The notes: generated by a model not told the origin, from the sequence alone. A DNA stretch of 64,000 bases from Phenylobacterium parvum (GCF_003150835.1 NZ_CP029479.1:2641501-2705500), one strand, 5' to 3'; shown: positions 25,495-35,845, counted from the first letter of the stretch. Numbers and translations are program-made.

Positions 25495-26499
25495 TCAGAA
25501 CTCCAGGCAGATCTTGCCGAAGTGCTTCTGCGAGACCTGGTGGGCGAAGGCCGCGGCGATGCCCTCGAGGGGGAAGGTGGAATCGATCACCGGGCGGATC
25601 GTGGAGACCTCCAGGGCGCGGATCATCTCTTCCTGCTCCTGGCGCGAGCCGACGGTGACGCCCTTCACGGCGACATTCTTGGACATGATCAGGGCCGTCG
25701 GCACCTCGCCGGCGAAGCCCGCCAGCACGCCGATCAGCGAGACGTGGCCGCCGATGCGCGTGCCCGTGACCGACTGGGCCAGGGTGCCCGCCCCGCCGAT
25801 CTCGACCACCACGTCCACACCCCGGCCGCCGGTCAGGGCGGCGGCGGCGGCGCCCCATTCCGGAGTCTGGCGATAGTTGATCAGGTGGTCGGCGCCGAGG
25901 GCCTTTAGCCGCTCCAGCTTCTCGTCCGAGGAGGATGTGGAGATGACGGTTGCGCCGGCGGCCTTGGCCAGCTGCAGGGCGAAGATGGACACGCCCCCCG
26001 TGCCCTGGGTCAGGACCACGTCGCCAGGCTTGATCCGCGCCTCGACCATCAGGGCCCGCCAGGCGGTCAGGGCCGCGCAGGGCAGGGTCGCGGCCTCGGC
26101 GAAGGACCAGCCGGAGGGCATGCGCGTGAAGGCCCGGGCCGGCATGGCCACGAACTCCGACGCAAAGCCGTCGGCGTGGTCGCCGGGCACCCCGATCAGG
26201 CGCTCCAGCATTGGGCCGCCCGTCTCCCAGTTGGGGAAGAAGGTCGACAGGACCTTGTCACCGGGAGCAAAGCCCGCGACCCCCTCGCCGACGGCGACCA
26301 CTTCGCCTGCGCCGTCCGACATGGGAATCCGGCCGTCGGCCGTCGGCAGCATGCCGGCGACCACGGCGAAGTCGTGGAAGTTCAGCGAGCTGGCGCGCAC
26401 CCGCACCAACAGTTCGCCGGGACCGGCGACGGGCTGGGCCCGCTCCTCGATGACCAGCTTGTCCAGCCCGCCCGGGGCCTTGATGGCGGCGACTTTCAT
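25495..26499 (-). CDS. Zinc-independent alcohol dehydrogenase-like oxidoreductase (MDR)
   Basis: A 334-residue medium-chain dehydrogenase with N-terminal SSLNFHDFAVV and MSDGAGEVV segments and the cofactor motif TQGTGGVSIFALQLAK. The catalytic-zinc cysteine is missing, as usual in the NAD(P)-dependent enone/alcohol reductase branch. GGGAGAGG lies before the chosen ATG. It is convergent with the PRPP-synthetase-like gene (7 bp apart) and points away from the riboswitch. Substrate unknown. Confidence 0.85.
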   Translation of the reverse strand: MKVAAIKAPGGLDKLVIEERAQPVAGPGELLVRVRASSLNFHDFAVVAGMLPTADGRIPMSDGAGEVVAVGEGVAGFAPGDKVLSTFFPNWETGGPMLERLIGVPGDHADGFASEFVAMPARAFTRMPSGWSFAEAATLPCAALTAWRALMVEARIKPGDVVLTQGTGGVSIFALQLAKAAGATVISTSSSDEKLERLKALGADHLINYRQTPEWGAAAAALTGGRGVDVVVEIGGAGTLAQSVTGTRIGGHVSLIGVLAGFAGEVPTALIMSKNVAVKGVTVGSRQEQEEMIRALEVSTIRPVIDSTFPLEGIAAAFAHQVSQKHFGKICLEF

Positions 26500-26629
26500 G
26501 GGGCCTCTCCCTGCCTGGCCCCTGGGGGCCGATCTGTTCCGGAGGCGCACAATGGACACTCCGGCGCACACCGCAAGATCACGTCGCGTCAGGTCTTGCC
26601 CCGGCCCGGCGGCGGGCGTATCCGGAAAC

Positions 26630-26770
26630 CGTCAAAGGGGAGTAGCCCTCCGCCATCCCCGGCGGACCCCTGCGTCAACACACTTGGCCGGCATGGCCAT
26701 GGCGCAGGGAGAACGGTCCGTCCTTTCAGGGCGGGGGTTCGGGCGAGACCGATGGCGCTGCGGCCCCGTT
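26630..26770 (+). ncRNA. yybP-ykoY (Mn2+) riboswitch
   Basis: The leader of the UPF0016 exporter contains the conserved landmarks of the manganese-sensing yybP-ykoY RNA in the right order: AAAGGGGAGTAGC (26634-26646), then GTCAACA followed by CTTGGC (26674-26689), then GCGAGACC (26743-26750). In known members Mn2+ bridges the L1 and L3 loops and switches on an Mn2+ efflux gene. A GC-rich segment at about 26760-26790 (GGCCCCG and CGGGCGGGG) could be the expression platform. The exporter downstream fits the known function. Exact ends are approximate. Confidence 0.88.
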
Positions 26771-26830
26771 CTGTCGGGCGGGGGCTGTGGCGACCATTGG
26801 ATGTCTCGCCGCCCGACCCGGAACCGACCC

Positions 26831-27406
26831 TTGGAATCGCTCCTCACCTCCACCGCCGTCGTCACCCTCGCCGAAATCGGCGACAAGACCCAGCTCCTGG
26901 CCATTGTCCTGGCCGCGCGCTTCGTCCAGCCCTTCCCCATCGTGGGCGGGATCCTTGTCGCCACCCTGGCCAACCACTTCCTCGCCGCCCTGGTCGGCGC
27001 CCAGGCGGCGGCCTTCCTGCAGGGCGACATCTTCCGTTACGCCATCGCCGCGTCCTTCATCGCCATGGCCGCCTGGACCCTGGTCCCTGACAAGCTGGAC
27101 GCGGACGAACCCCTGAAGGCGCCGGCGAAGATGGGCGCCTTCCTGACCACCACCGTGGCCTTCTTCATCGTCGAGATGGGCGACAAGACCCAGCTGGCCA
27201 CCGTCGCACTGGGGGCGAAGTTCCACTCGGCCCTGTTAGTCACCCTGGGGACGACCCTGGGCATGATGCTGGCCAACGTCCCCGCCGTCTTCCTGGGCCA
27301 CGAGATCCTGAAGCGGGTGTCCCTGACCCTCGTCCGCCGGATCGCCGCGGGCCTCTTCCTGGCGATCGGCCTCTGGATGGTCGTTCAGACGGCGGAATGG
27401 ATCTGA
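26831..27406 (+). CDS. UPF0016/GDT1-family manganese exporter
   Basis: A 191-residue membrane protein with about six helices and the two family signatures EIGDKTQ (near residue 15) and EMGDKTQ (near residue 117), one in each half. GDT1/TMEM165 and bacterial MneA-type members export Mn2+ or exchange Ca2+/Mn2+ with protons. A TTG at 26831 gives the N-terminus MESLLTSTAVVTLAEIG, which matches the family; an ATG at 26801 would add ten Arg-rich residues. The Mn2+ riboswitch in the leader supports manganese detoxification, with expression induced by high Mn2+. Confidence 0.9.
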   Translation: MESLLTSTAVVTLAEIGDKTQLLAIVLAARFVQPFPIVGGILVATLANHFLAALVGAQAAAFLQGDIFRYAIAASFIAMAAWTLVPDKLDADEPLKAPAKMGAFLTTTVAFFIVEMGDKTQLATVALGAKFHSALLVTLGTTLGMMLANVPAVFLGHEILKRVSLTLVRRIAAGLFLAIGLWMVVQTAEWI

Positions 27407-27408
27407 TT

Positions 27409-28311
27409 TCAGTTGCGGCGACGGGGGATGAGAACCTCCGCGCCGGCGCCGACCCCGCGGGCGGCTGCGTAGTCGCCCATGTTCAGGGCCAGACTCATCC
27501 GTCCCCGGGAGTCCGGATAGAGGAGGACGGCGCCCTCGGGCACGTCGCTGAAGGTGCGCACGTAGGGGGCGGGCTCCGGCCGGCCGGCCACGGTGAGGGG
27601 CACGACGTCCCCGAACCTCCAGCCCAGGCCGGCGAAGGCCTCGGCGGAGAGATCGAGGATCAGGTTGCCATAGGGCCCGTCCGTCCCGATGGCCTGGGCC
27701 CGGACGCCCTCCGGCCCGATCGTCGGCGGCGCGAGGTCGAGGCGCACGAGGGACCTCGGGTCGATCGCTGGCCCGACGCCCGTCCAGTCGTCGCCCCGGG
27801 CCAGGCGGCCTGCGACGGGAGCGAAGATGTCCCGGCCATGGAAGGTCGAGGATCGCCGCGCGCCGATCATCCAGGCCTCATTGCGGATTTCCCGGGCCGC
27901 GACGACGGGATCGGCGGCGTCCAGCAGGGTCAGGAGGCCATTGTCCGGCAGGACCAGGCTCTGTCCGCGCCGGGTCCGGGCGACGATGGCCCTGCGGATG
28001 GAGCCCACCCCCGGATCCACCACCCCCACGATCACCGCGTCCGCCGCCAGCCAGGGCGCGGAGCCGGCCAGCAGCCGGGCGCCGGCCACGATGTCGTAGG
28101 GCGGGACACGGTGGCTGATGTCCAGGAGCCGCGCCTCCGGCGCCAGGGACAGGATCACCGCCCGACAGATGGCGACGGCGTCGTCGATCTCGTCGAAGTC
28201 CGAGAGGAAACCCACCATCCGTCCCGGCGCGGCGCGCGCGACCCCCGGAGCCAGGGACAGGGCGAGGCCGGCGGCCAGCAGGTCGCGGCGGTGCAGCCGG
28301 GCGGACGCCAT
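27409..28311 (-). CDS. Exported S-adenosylmethionine hydroxide adenosyltransferase (DUF62) family protein
   Basis: A 300-residue protein of the SAM hydrolase/fluorinase superfamily. The triad expected for SAM hydroxide adenosyltransferases is visible as Asp99 (VVDPGVG), Arg106 (SIRR) and His158 (FHGRDIF), and LPDNGLL is intact. The enzyme class splits SAM with water into adenosine and methionine. Unusually, it begins LHRRDLLAAGLALSLAPGVARA, a twin-arginine signal peptide, so this copy should be exported. It is 5 bp after the serine hydrolase, which also carries a twin-arginine leader, so the two are probably one operon. What an exported SAM-cleaving fold acts on is unknown. Confidence 0.85.
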   Translation of the reverse strand: MASARLHRRDLLAAGLALSLAPGVARAAPGRMVGFLSDFDEIDDAVAICRAVILSLAPEARLLDISHRVPPYDIVAGARLLAGSAPWLAADAVIVGVVDPGVGSIRRAIVARTRRGQSLVLPDNGLLTLLDAADPVVAAREIRNEAWMIGARRSSTFHGRDIFAPVAGRLARGDDWTGVGPAIDPRSLVRLDLAPPTIGPEGVRAQAIGTDGPYGNLILDLSAEAFAGLGWRFGDVVPLTVAGRPEPAPYVRTFSDVPEGAVLLYPDSRGRMSLALNMGDYAAARGVGAGAEVLIPRRRN

Positions 28312-28316
28312 CCGGT

Positions 28317-29567
28317 TCAGGACCTGAGGGCGGCGTAAAGCCGTCGAGGGGTGATCTCGCGGACATTGGGGGTTCCCGCCCCAGGGATGCTGCCGTTGAG
28401 GTTCTGGATCATGCCCACGAAGACGATGTCGTTGGTCGGGTCGATCCAGAACCAGGTGCCAAAGGCGCCGCCCCAGTAGAAGGTATCCTTGCCGTGGGGC
28501 GTGGCGGCGGCGGCAGGGTCCTCGATGACGGCGAAGTCCAGGCCAAAGCCCACGCCCGCCTGGGATGGGCCGTAGAGGTCCACCTTCAACCCGGGCGCGA
28601 GCACGCTGCGCCGCATGAGGCGGACGGTCTCCGGCTTCAGGATCCGCGCGCCCCCCAGCACCCCGCCGTCCAGCAGGGCCTGGGCGAAGCGGAAATAGTC
28701 CCCGGCCGTGGACAGGAGGCCCCCGCCCCCGGACAGGAAGACCGGCGGCGTGACCGGTATGGCCTGGGGCGGACCAGCGACGATCCGGCCTTCCTTGTAG
28801 GTATGGATGCGGGCCACCCGAGGCGCCTTCTCCGCCGGGACGTGGAAGCCCGTGTCGGGCATCTTCAGGGGGCCGAAGACGTGCTGCGCCAGGTAGGCGT
28901 CGAGGCGCTGGCCCGACAGGGTCTCGACCAGGTAGCCCTGGATGTCGACGCTGGGGCCATACCGCCAGTCCGTCCCCGGCTGGGCGGCCAGGGGCAGGGC
29001 GGCGAGGCGGCGGATCATCGCCTTCAGGTCGCCGGACCGGAGACCCGCCTGGGCGTACCCGGCGCTGACGTCGAAGCCTGCCGTGTGGCTCATCAGCTGG
29101 GCCATGTTCATGGGCGATGCCTGGGGAACCAGGCTCCCGTCCGCGGCCTTCACCTTAAGGCCCGCGAACTCGGGGATGTGCCGCTCGACAGGGTCGTCCA
29201 GCCTCCAGAGGCCCCTCTCCCACAGCTGCATCATGGCGACGCCGATCACCGGCTTGGTCATGGAGGCGATGCGCCAGATGGTGTCAGGCCGGGCCGGGGC
29301 GCCGGTCTCGACATCGGCCAGGCCCCGGGTCTCGAAGTGGAAGACCTTCCCCTTCCTGGCGGCCAGGGTCGTGACCCCGGCCAACTGGCCCCGGTCGACC
29401 AGGCCCTGGAGATCCTCGGACAGGGCCTTCAGCTTCACCGGATCGAAGCCTACGGCCTGGGGAGCGACGAGGGACGGCGCCGCGGCGGCCGCCAGGGCGG
29501 CGGGCGCGATCCCCGCCAGGGGGGAGGCCGCGGCGGCGGCGAGGAGGTTGCGGCGGGTCAGGCGCAT
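28317..29567 (-). CDS. Tat-exported serine hydrolase (class C beta-lactamase family)
   Basis: A 416-residue beta-lactamase/transpeptidase-like hydrolase. The nucleophile motif is SMTK (102-105); a Tyr in WRYGPS is the likely second motif, and GGGGLLST is near residue 300. The N-terminus MRLTRRNLLAAAAAS is a twin-arginine signal, so the enzyme acts in the periplasm. Most relatives are esterases or peptidases rather than antibiotic-degrading enzymes. The ATG at 29567 is preferred because GGAAG lies 6 bp upstream. It is divergent from the esterase gene with only 15 bp between the start codons. Confidence 0.88.
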   Translation of the reverse strand: MRLTRRNLLAAAAASPLAGIAPAALAAAAAPSLVAPQAVGFDPVKLKALSEDLQGLVDRGQLAGVTTLAARKGKVFHFETRGLADVETGAPARPDTIWRIASMTKPVIGVAMMQLWERGLWRLDDPVERHIPEFAGLKVKAADGSLVPQASPMNMAQLMSHTAGFDVSAGYAQAGLRSGDLKAMIRRLAALPLAAQPGTDWRYGPSVDIQGYLVETLSGQRLDAYLAQHVFGPLKMPDTGFHVPAEKAPRVARIHTYKEGRIVAGPPQAIPVTPPVFLSGGGGLLSTAGDYFRFAQALLDGGVLGGARILKPETVRLMRRSVLAPGLKVDLYGPSQAGVGFGLDFAVIEDPAAAATPHGKDTFYWGGAFGTWFWIDPTNDIVFVGMIQNLNGSIPGAGTPNVREITPRRLYAALRS

Positions 29568-29582
29568 GGGCATCTTCCGGAC

Positions 29583-30530
29583 ATGAGGACAGGAACGAAC
29601 GGCGTGATCCTGCACGGCGCAGGCCGGACTGCGCAACCTTGGGCCGCGCGGACCCTGGGCGGTGCAGCCCTCGCCCTCGCCCTGGCGGTGTCGGGCGGGG
29701 CGGCGCAGGCGGCGGGCGCCTGCGCCGGTATCGCCCCCGGCGAGGATCGCCCCGTCCCGGACCTGGCCTACGCCGCCCCGGAGCCGGGCGTGCCCGCCTC
29801 GGCGCACAGCCTCGACCTCTGGCCGGGGGCGACTCCGCTTCCGGCACCCCTGGTGGTCTTCGTCCACGGCGGCACCTGGATGCATGGCGGCAAGTACGCC
29901 GGCACCCCGCAACAGGCCCGGGCCTTCCGGTCCGCGGGCTACGCCTACGCCACGGTGAACTATCGACTGCTGCGGCACGGCCCGCCGCAGGCGGCCGCCC
30001 GGGACATCGCCGAGGCCGTGGCCTTCCTCAGGCGGGAAGCGAGGGGGTGCGGGATCGACCCCGACCGAATCCTCCTGATGGGCCATTCCGCCGGCGCCCA
30101 CCTGGCGGCACTGGTCGCCCTGGACGAGTCCTACCTGGCGGCGGCGGGGGTCCCGCCCGAGGCGATCCGCGCGGCGGTGCTCCTGGACGCCTACGGTCTG
30201 GACATCGCCCGGCACGTCCGCGAGACGGGCGACCCCGTCTACGCCCGGGTCTTCGGCCCCGACCCTGCGGGCTGGGGCGGCATGTCGCCGGTCAGCCACG
30301 CCGCGCCCGGACGGCGCCCGCCCCCGATGATCCTGCACGTCGTGGCCGGCAATCCCGAGACGCCGGGCCAGGCCGAGGCCCTGGCCGGGGCCCTGCGCGC
30401 CGCCGGCGGGGAGGTCGAGGTGCATGTCGCCGAGGGCGAGAGCCACAACAGCCTCAACTATGGCTTCGGCGCCCCGGGGGACGCCGCCACCCGCCTGACC
30501 CTGGACTTCCTTTCCACCCGGCTTCGCTAG
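29583..30530 (+). CDS. Secreted alpha/beta hydrolase (esterase, BD-FAE-like)
   Basis: A 315-residue alpha/beta hydrolase. The oxyanion-hole motif HGGTWMHGGK and the nucleophile elbow GHSAGAH are clear, and a C-terminal His lies in GESHNSLNYG. The N-terminal 45 residues contain a hydrophobic signal peptide ending AAQA, so it is exported. An alternative GTG at 29604, with AGGAAC upstream, would give a shorter, more usual signal. It resembles carboxylesterases acting on acyl or feruloyl esters. It is divergent from the serine hydrolase. Confidence 0.85.
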   Translation: MRTGTNGVILHGAGRTAQPWAARTLGGAALALALAVSGGAAQAAGACAGIAPGEDRPVPDLAYAAPEPGVPASAHSLDLWPGATPLPAPLVVFVHGGTWMHGGKYAGTPQQARAFRSAGYAYATVNYRLLRHGPPQAAARDIAEAVAFLRREARGCGIDPDRILLMGHSAGAHLAALVALDESYLAAAGVPPEAIRAAVLLDAYGLDIARHVRETGDPVYARVFGPDPAGWGGMSPVSHAAPGRRPPPMILHVVAGNPETPGQAEALAGALRAAGGEVEVHVAEGESHNSLNYGFGAPGDAATRLTLDFLSTRLR

Positions 30531-30605
30531 GCCCGGGCTTGTCAGGAACCGTCGCGATGGCCTTAATCGCCCGCGACACAAGACCGCACAGGAAGGACGC
30601 CCCCC

Positions 30606-31931
<1,326 letters not shown>

Positions 31932-31943
31932 CCGGCCCCGGCG

Positions 31944-32711
31944 TCAGCCGGGGAAGTTGGCCGGGATCGCCTCGGACAGGGCCGGCCCGATCTCGTCGCG
32001 GAGGATGAGGTCGGCGTAGTCGTCCAGGTCCGTGGGGTCCCGGTTGACGATCACCAGGCGCGCGCCGGCCCGCCGGGCCTGCAGGGGAAAGCCCGCCGCC
32101 GGCCAGACGGTGAGGCTTGAGCCCAGCACCAGGAAGAGGTCGCAGGACAGGGTCTCCTCCTCGGCCCGGCGCATGGGCTCCTCGGGCATGGACTGCCCGA
32201 AGGAGATGGTCGCCGTCTTGACGATACCGGCGCAGTCCCGGCAGGCGGGCAGGTCGCCCCGCGTCTCGAAGGCCGGGCGAAGGTCCTCGATCTCATGGCG
32301 CAGGCCGCACGACAGGCAGGTGGCGTAGCTGGCGTTGCCGTGCAGCTCGATCACCCTTTCGGCGGGCACGCCGGAGTGCTGGTGCAGGTTGTCCACGTTC
32401 TGGGTGATGATCGACGAGAGCCGGCCGGCCCGCCACAGGCGCTCCAGGGCGTAGTGGCCGGCGTTGGGCTCGCGGCCCGTCCAGCCGGCCCGACCCTGAA
32501 AGGCGCGGATCCAGGACTCCCGCCGCTTCTCCTCGCTGTTCACGAAATCCTGAAACTGGATCGGCTTCATTTTCGTCCAGATCCCGCCCGGAGAGCGAAA
32601 GTCCGGAATTCCCGATTCCGTGGAGATTCCGGCCCCGGTGAAGGCCACAATGCGCTTTGCAGCGCGCAGGACCTGCGCCAGATCCTCCCGTTTCGCCGAA
32701 TTTCCGCTCAA
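31944..32711 (-). CDS. NAD-dependent protein deacylase, Sir2 family
   Basis: A 255-residue sirtuin. [15 protein letters not shown] near residues 24-38 binds [11 protein letters not shown] and the HG of ELHGNAS supply the active site, and CLSC plus CRDC hold the structural zinc. It removes acetyl or other acyl groups from lysines using NAD, giving nicotinamide and O-acyl-ADP-ribose. The frame has no ATG at a sensible place; TTG at 32711 with CGGAG 6 bp upstream gives the family-typical N-terminus. It is divergent from the ammonium transporter. Confidence 0.9.
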   Translation of the reverse strand: MSGNSAKREDLAQVLRAAKRIVAFTGAGISTESGIPDFRSPGGIWTKMKPIQFQDFVNSEEKRRESWIRAFQGRAGWTGREPNAGHYALERLWRAGRLSSIITQNVDNLHQHSGVPAERVIELHGNASYATCLSCGLRHEIEDLRPAFETRGDLPACRDCAGIVKTATISFGQSMPEEPMRRAEEETLSCDLFLVLGSSLTVWPAAGFPLQARRAGARLVIVNRDPTDLDDYADLILRDEIGPALSEAIPANFPG

Positions 32712-32859
32712 TTCCGACTCCGACCGTTTCCGCGCCTGGCGACCTGCCTGCCGGACCGGCGCCCGGGGCCTGTTTTTTTGGGCCTTTTCACCGACGCCTG
32801 ATCCTGTAGCCAAGGACTTCAGGACAACCGCCGGAACGGCGCAAGGGGGGAAGCGGGGA

Positions 32860-34164
32860 ATGCAGCGCACAAGAGTCATGCAAGCGACGGGCCTCGCCCT
32901 GGGCCTGGGGCTCCTCGGGGCGGGCCCGGCCCTGGCCCAGGCGCCTTCGGAGGTGAACTCCGGCGATACGGCCTGGCTGCTCAGCGCCACGGCCCTGGTG
33001 CTCCTGATGACCCTGCCGGGACTGGCCCTCTTCTACGGCGGCCTGGTGCGCACCAAGAACGTCCTGTCGGTCCTGATGCAGTGCACGGCGGTGGCCTGTC
33101 TGGCCTCGGTGGTCTGGCTGGCCCTCGGCTACTCCCTGGCCTTTTCCGGGACCGCTCCCCTCATCGGCGACCTAGGCCGCGTCGGCCTGATGGGCCTGAC
33201 CCGAGGCGACGTCATCGGGACGGCGCCCGAGATCGTCTTCTTCGCCTTCCAGATGGCCTTCGCCATCATCACGCCGGCCCTGATGATCGGCGCCGTGGTC
33301 GAGCGGGTGAAGTTCGCCGGCCTCCTGGCCTTCTGCGCCGGCTGGCTGGTCCTGGTCTACGCCCCCGTCTGCCACTGGATCTGGGGCGGCGGCTGGATGG
33401 CGACCCTGGGGGTCAAGGACTATGCCGGGGGCCTGGTGGTCCACGCCACGGCGGGGGTCAGCGCCCTCATCCTGGCGAAGGCGGTCGGACCCCGGGACGG
33501 CTGGCCCCGGGACCTGTCGCCGCCGCACAATCCGGGCATGACCATGACCGGGGCCGGCCTCCTGTGGGTGGGCTGGTTCGGGTTCAATGGCGGCAGCGCC
33601 CTGGCGGCCAACGCCGACGCCGGCGCCGCCCTCACCGCCACGCACATGGCGGCGGCCTCGGCGGGCCTGGTCTGGGCCCTGATCGAGCACCGCCGCTTCG
33701 GCCGGGCCAGCCTGGTCGGACTGGTCACCGGCGTGGTCGCCGGCCTGGCCACCGTCACGCCCGCTTCGGGCTTCATCAGCCCCCTGGCGGGCCTCTTCCT
33801 GGGGGCGCTCGGCAGCTATGTCTGCTTCGAGGCCGTAAGCCTGGTGAAGGCCCGGCTGAAGGTTGACGACAGCCTCGATGTCTTCGCCGTCCACGGGGTG
33901 GGCGGCATTCTCGGGACCCTGATGCTCGCAGGGCTGGCCCACCCCCTCCTGGGCGGGACCGGCTATGCCGAGGGCGTCGGCCTCGCCGGCCAGGCCTGGC
34001 GCCAGGCTCTCGGGGTCGTCGTGGTTTGCGCCTGGTCGGCGGGCGCCAGCCTGGTCCTGGTCGCCATCGTCCGGAAGCTGACAGGCCTGCGGGCCAGCGA
34101 CGAGGTCATTGACGAGGGCCTCGACCTCGGCGCCCATGGCGAGCGGGCCTACCACATCAACTGA
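32860..34164 (+). CDS. amt: Ammonium transporter
   Basis: A 434-residue Amt/Mep/Rh channel. A signal peptide (residues 1-26, ending ALA) is followed by eleven membrane helices. The pore histidines are in VVHATAGV (His195) and VFAVHGVGG (near 346), and FQMAFAIITPALMIGA is the usual gate region. It conducts ammonium into the cell. Unusually for the family there is no glnK beside it; the neighbours are a sirtuin and purU. The ATG at 32860 was chosen over one six codons later. Confidence 0.92.
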   Translation: MQRTRVMQATGLALGLGLLGAGPALAQAPSEVNSGDTAWLLSATALVLLMTLPGLALFYGGLVRTKNVLSVLMQCTAVACLASVVWLALGYSLAFSGTAPLIGDLGRVGLMGLTRGDVIGTAPEIVFFAFQMAFAIITPALMIGAVVERVKFAGLLAFCAGWLVLVYAPVCHWIWGGGWMATLGVKDYAGGLVVHATAGVSALILAKAVGPRDGWPRDLSPPHNPGMTMTGAGLLWVGWFGFNGGSALAANADAGAALTATHMAAASAGLVWALIEHRRFGRASLVGLVTGVVAGLATVTPASGFISPLAGLFLGALGSYVCFEAVSLVKARLKVDDSLDVFAVHGVGGILGTLMLAGLAHPLLGGTGYAEGVGLAGQAWRQALGVVVVCAWSAGASLVLVAIVRKLTGLRASDEVIDEGLDLGAHGERAYHIN

Positions 34165-34170
34165 GCCGCC

Positions 34171-34290
34171 GTTGACCCCCTCACCCCGCTTCGCGGGGAG
34201 CTCCCCCTGATGGGGAGCAATTACAGTCCAATTCCTCCCCCCAGGGGGAGGTGGACCGGGGCAAGGCCCCGGGACGGAGGGGGTCCACGG
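34171..34290 (-). repeat. Intergenic palindromic repeat, copy 1
   Basis: This non-coding block between the ammonium transporter and purU is bounded by GACCCCCTC (34174-34182) and its inverted copy GAGGGGGTC (34277-34285) and contains internal hairpins such as CCCCGC/GCGGGG and CTCCCCC/GGGGGAG. Read on the minus strand it aligns with the block at 38449 over nearly its whole length (GACCCCCTCCGTCCCG, then GGTCCACCTCCCCCT, GGGGGAGGAATT, ATTGCTCCCC, AGGGGGAGCT). It is therefore a dispersed repeat and may also act as a transcription terminator. Confidence 0.8.
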
Positions 34291-34293
34291 CCC

Positions 34294-35136
34294 CTAGTCG
34301 GTGAACACCACCGTCTTGCGGCCGTTCAGGAGGACCCGGTCCTCCAGCACCCAGCGGACCGCCCGGGCCAGGACCCGGCGCTCGATGTCGCGGCCCTTGC
34401 GCACCAGGTCCTTCGGCTGGTCGCGGTGGCTGATCCGCTCGACGTCCTGCTCGATGATCGGACCCTCGTCGAGGTCGGGGGTCACGAAGTGGGCCGTGGC
34501 GCCGATCACCTTCACCCCCCGGGCGTGGGCCTGGTGATAGGGCCGGGCGCCCTTGAACCCCGGCAGGAAGGAGTGGTGGATGTTGATGCAGCGCCCGGCC
34601 AGGCGCCCGGCCATGTCCTCCGACAGGATCTGCATGTAGCGCGCCAGGATGACCAGATCGGTCCCCGTGGCGTCGATCAGTTCGCTGAGGCGCGCCTCCT
34701 GGTCCGCCTTGGTCTCGGGGCTCACCGGCAGGTGGTGGAAGGCGATCCCCTTCAGGTCCGTGTGCGGGAAGCTGGCCTCCGGGTGGTTGGAGACCACCGC
34801 CGAGATGTCCATGGGCAGCTCGCCCTGCCGCCAGCGCCAGATCAGGTCGGCCAGGCAGTGGTCGGTCTGCGAGGCCAGGATCATCACCCGCCGCCGGGCC
34901 TTCGGGTCGCGCAGGGTCCAGTCCATGGCGAGGTCCGCCGCCAGGGCCTCCAGCCCCGGGCGCACGCCCTCGGCCCCGCCGGGGCCGGGGGTGAAGACCA
35001 CGCGCATAAAGAAGCGCCCGGTCTCGCCGTCGTCGAACTGCTGGGCGTCGACGATGTTGGCGCCATGCTCGAACAGCAGGGTCGAGACGCGGGCCACGAT
35101 GCCGGGCCGGTCGGGACAGGACAGGGTGAGGATCAC
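34294..35136 (-). CDS. purU: Formyltetrahydrofolate deformylase
   Basis: A 280-residue PurU. An N-terminal ACT domain ([24 protein letters not shown]) is followed by a formyltransferase-fold domain with [24 protein letters not shown] catalytic Asn and His and the aspartate of PDLDEGPII. It hydrolyses 10-formyl-THF to formate and THF, supplying formate and balancing one-carbon pools. The start is GTG at 35136 with GGAG 7 bp upstream. No one-carbon gene is adjacent. Confidence 0.95.
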   Translation of the reverse strand: MILTLSCPDRPGIVARVSTLLFEHGANIVDAQQFDDGETGRFFMRVVFTPGPGGAEGVRPGLEALAADLAMDWTLRDPKARRRVMILASQTDHCLADLIWRWRQGELPMDISAVVSNHPEASFPHTDLKGIAFHHLPVSPETKADQEARLSELIDATGTDLVILARYMQILSEDMAGRLAGRCINIHHSFLPGFKGARPYHQAHARGVKVIGATAHFVTPDLDEGPIIEQDVERISHRDQPKDLVRKGRDIERRVLARAVRWVLEDRVLLNGRKTVVFTD

Positions 35137-35200
35137 GTCAGGGCTCCCAGGACGGGGCGGCGGATACCGCGAAAGGCGCGGGCTGGAAAGGCTCGGGCCA

Positions 35201-35509
35201 TCAGGCTGGCGGCGGTGCGCCCAGACAGGCGGCGAGACCCGCAGCGTGCAGGCCCCGAACCTCCACCTGCTTGATCCGCGCCGAGGCGCCGGCGGCCAGG
35301 GTCAGGGCGGACTTCGGCAGGCCGAGGGCCGAGGACAGGGTCTTCAGGACGGCGGCGTTGGCGGCGCCCTCGGCAGGGGGCGCTGTGACCCGCACCTTCA
35401 GAACGGGCCGTCCGGCCTCGTCGCGCATCCAGCCTTCGACGGCGTCTCGCCCGCCCCGGGGCGTGACCCGGACAACCAGCCTCAGGACCGCAGGCTCAGA
35501 GCCCGCCAA
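35201..35509 (-). CDS. DUF167 (YggU) family protein
   Basis: A 102-residue protein of the DUF167 family: [14 protein letters not shown], then [20 protein letters not shown] and [18 protein letters not shown]. The fold is a small alpha/beta domain of unknown function. The TTG at 35509 would overlap the end of the YggT gene by 14 bp, and yggT-yggU pairs are common, which supports the call. The C-terminus ([12 protein letters not shown]) is slightly extended. Confidence 0.85.
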   Translation of the reverse strand: MAGSEPAVLRLVVRVTPRGGRDAVEGWMRDEAGRPVLKVRVTAPPAEGAANAAVLKTLSSALGLPKSALTLAAGASARIKQVEVRGLHAAGLAACLGAPPPA

Positions 35510-35798
35510 GCAGGCCGGGCAGGATGAAGCGCTGGATCCCCTGGAGGACCAGGATGGCGATGATGGGGGTGATGTCGAGGCCGCCCAGCGGCGGGATGAT
35601 GCGCTGGAGCGGACCCAGGACCGGGGCCGTCAGGGTCTCCAGCACCCGGTGGACGCCGGCCACGAAGCCGTTGCGCAGGTTCACGACGTTGAACGCCGTC
35701 AGCCAGGACATGATGGCGCTGATGATGATGGCCCAGATCATCACGTCGATCAGGCCGTTCAGGACGAAGTGCAGGAAGCTTCCGATCATTCCCGCCAC
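35496..35798 (-). CDS. YggT family membrane protein
   Basis: A 100-residue protein with two hydrophobic halves and the YggT repeat pattern: IMSWLTAFNVVN in the first half and GPLQRIIPPLGGLDITPIIAILVLQ in the second. YggT proteins are inner-membrane proteins linked to osmotic or cell-envelope processes, and the gene is usually next to DUF167, as here. The GTG at 35798 was used; an ATG three codons later is possible. Confidence 0.9.
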   Translation of the reverse strand: MAGMIGSFLHFVLNGLIDVMIWAIIISAIMSWLTAFNVVNLRNGFVAGVHRVLETLTAPVLGPLQRIIPPLGGLDITPIIAILVLQGIQRFILPGLLGGL

Positions 35799-35845
35799 AT
35801 AAGCCGCCCGCGCGCGCCGGGCAAGCCGGGGCCCGCCAAGCCGTC

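Noticed and set aside
28317..29567. Antibiotic-resistance beta-lactamase
   Set aside because: The SMTK motif fits the broad serine-hydrolase family; the rest does not match resistance AmpC enzymes.
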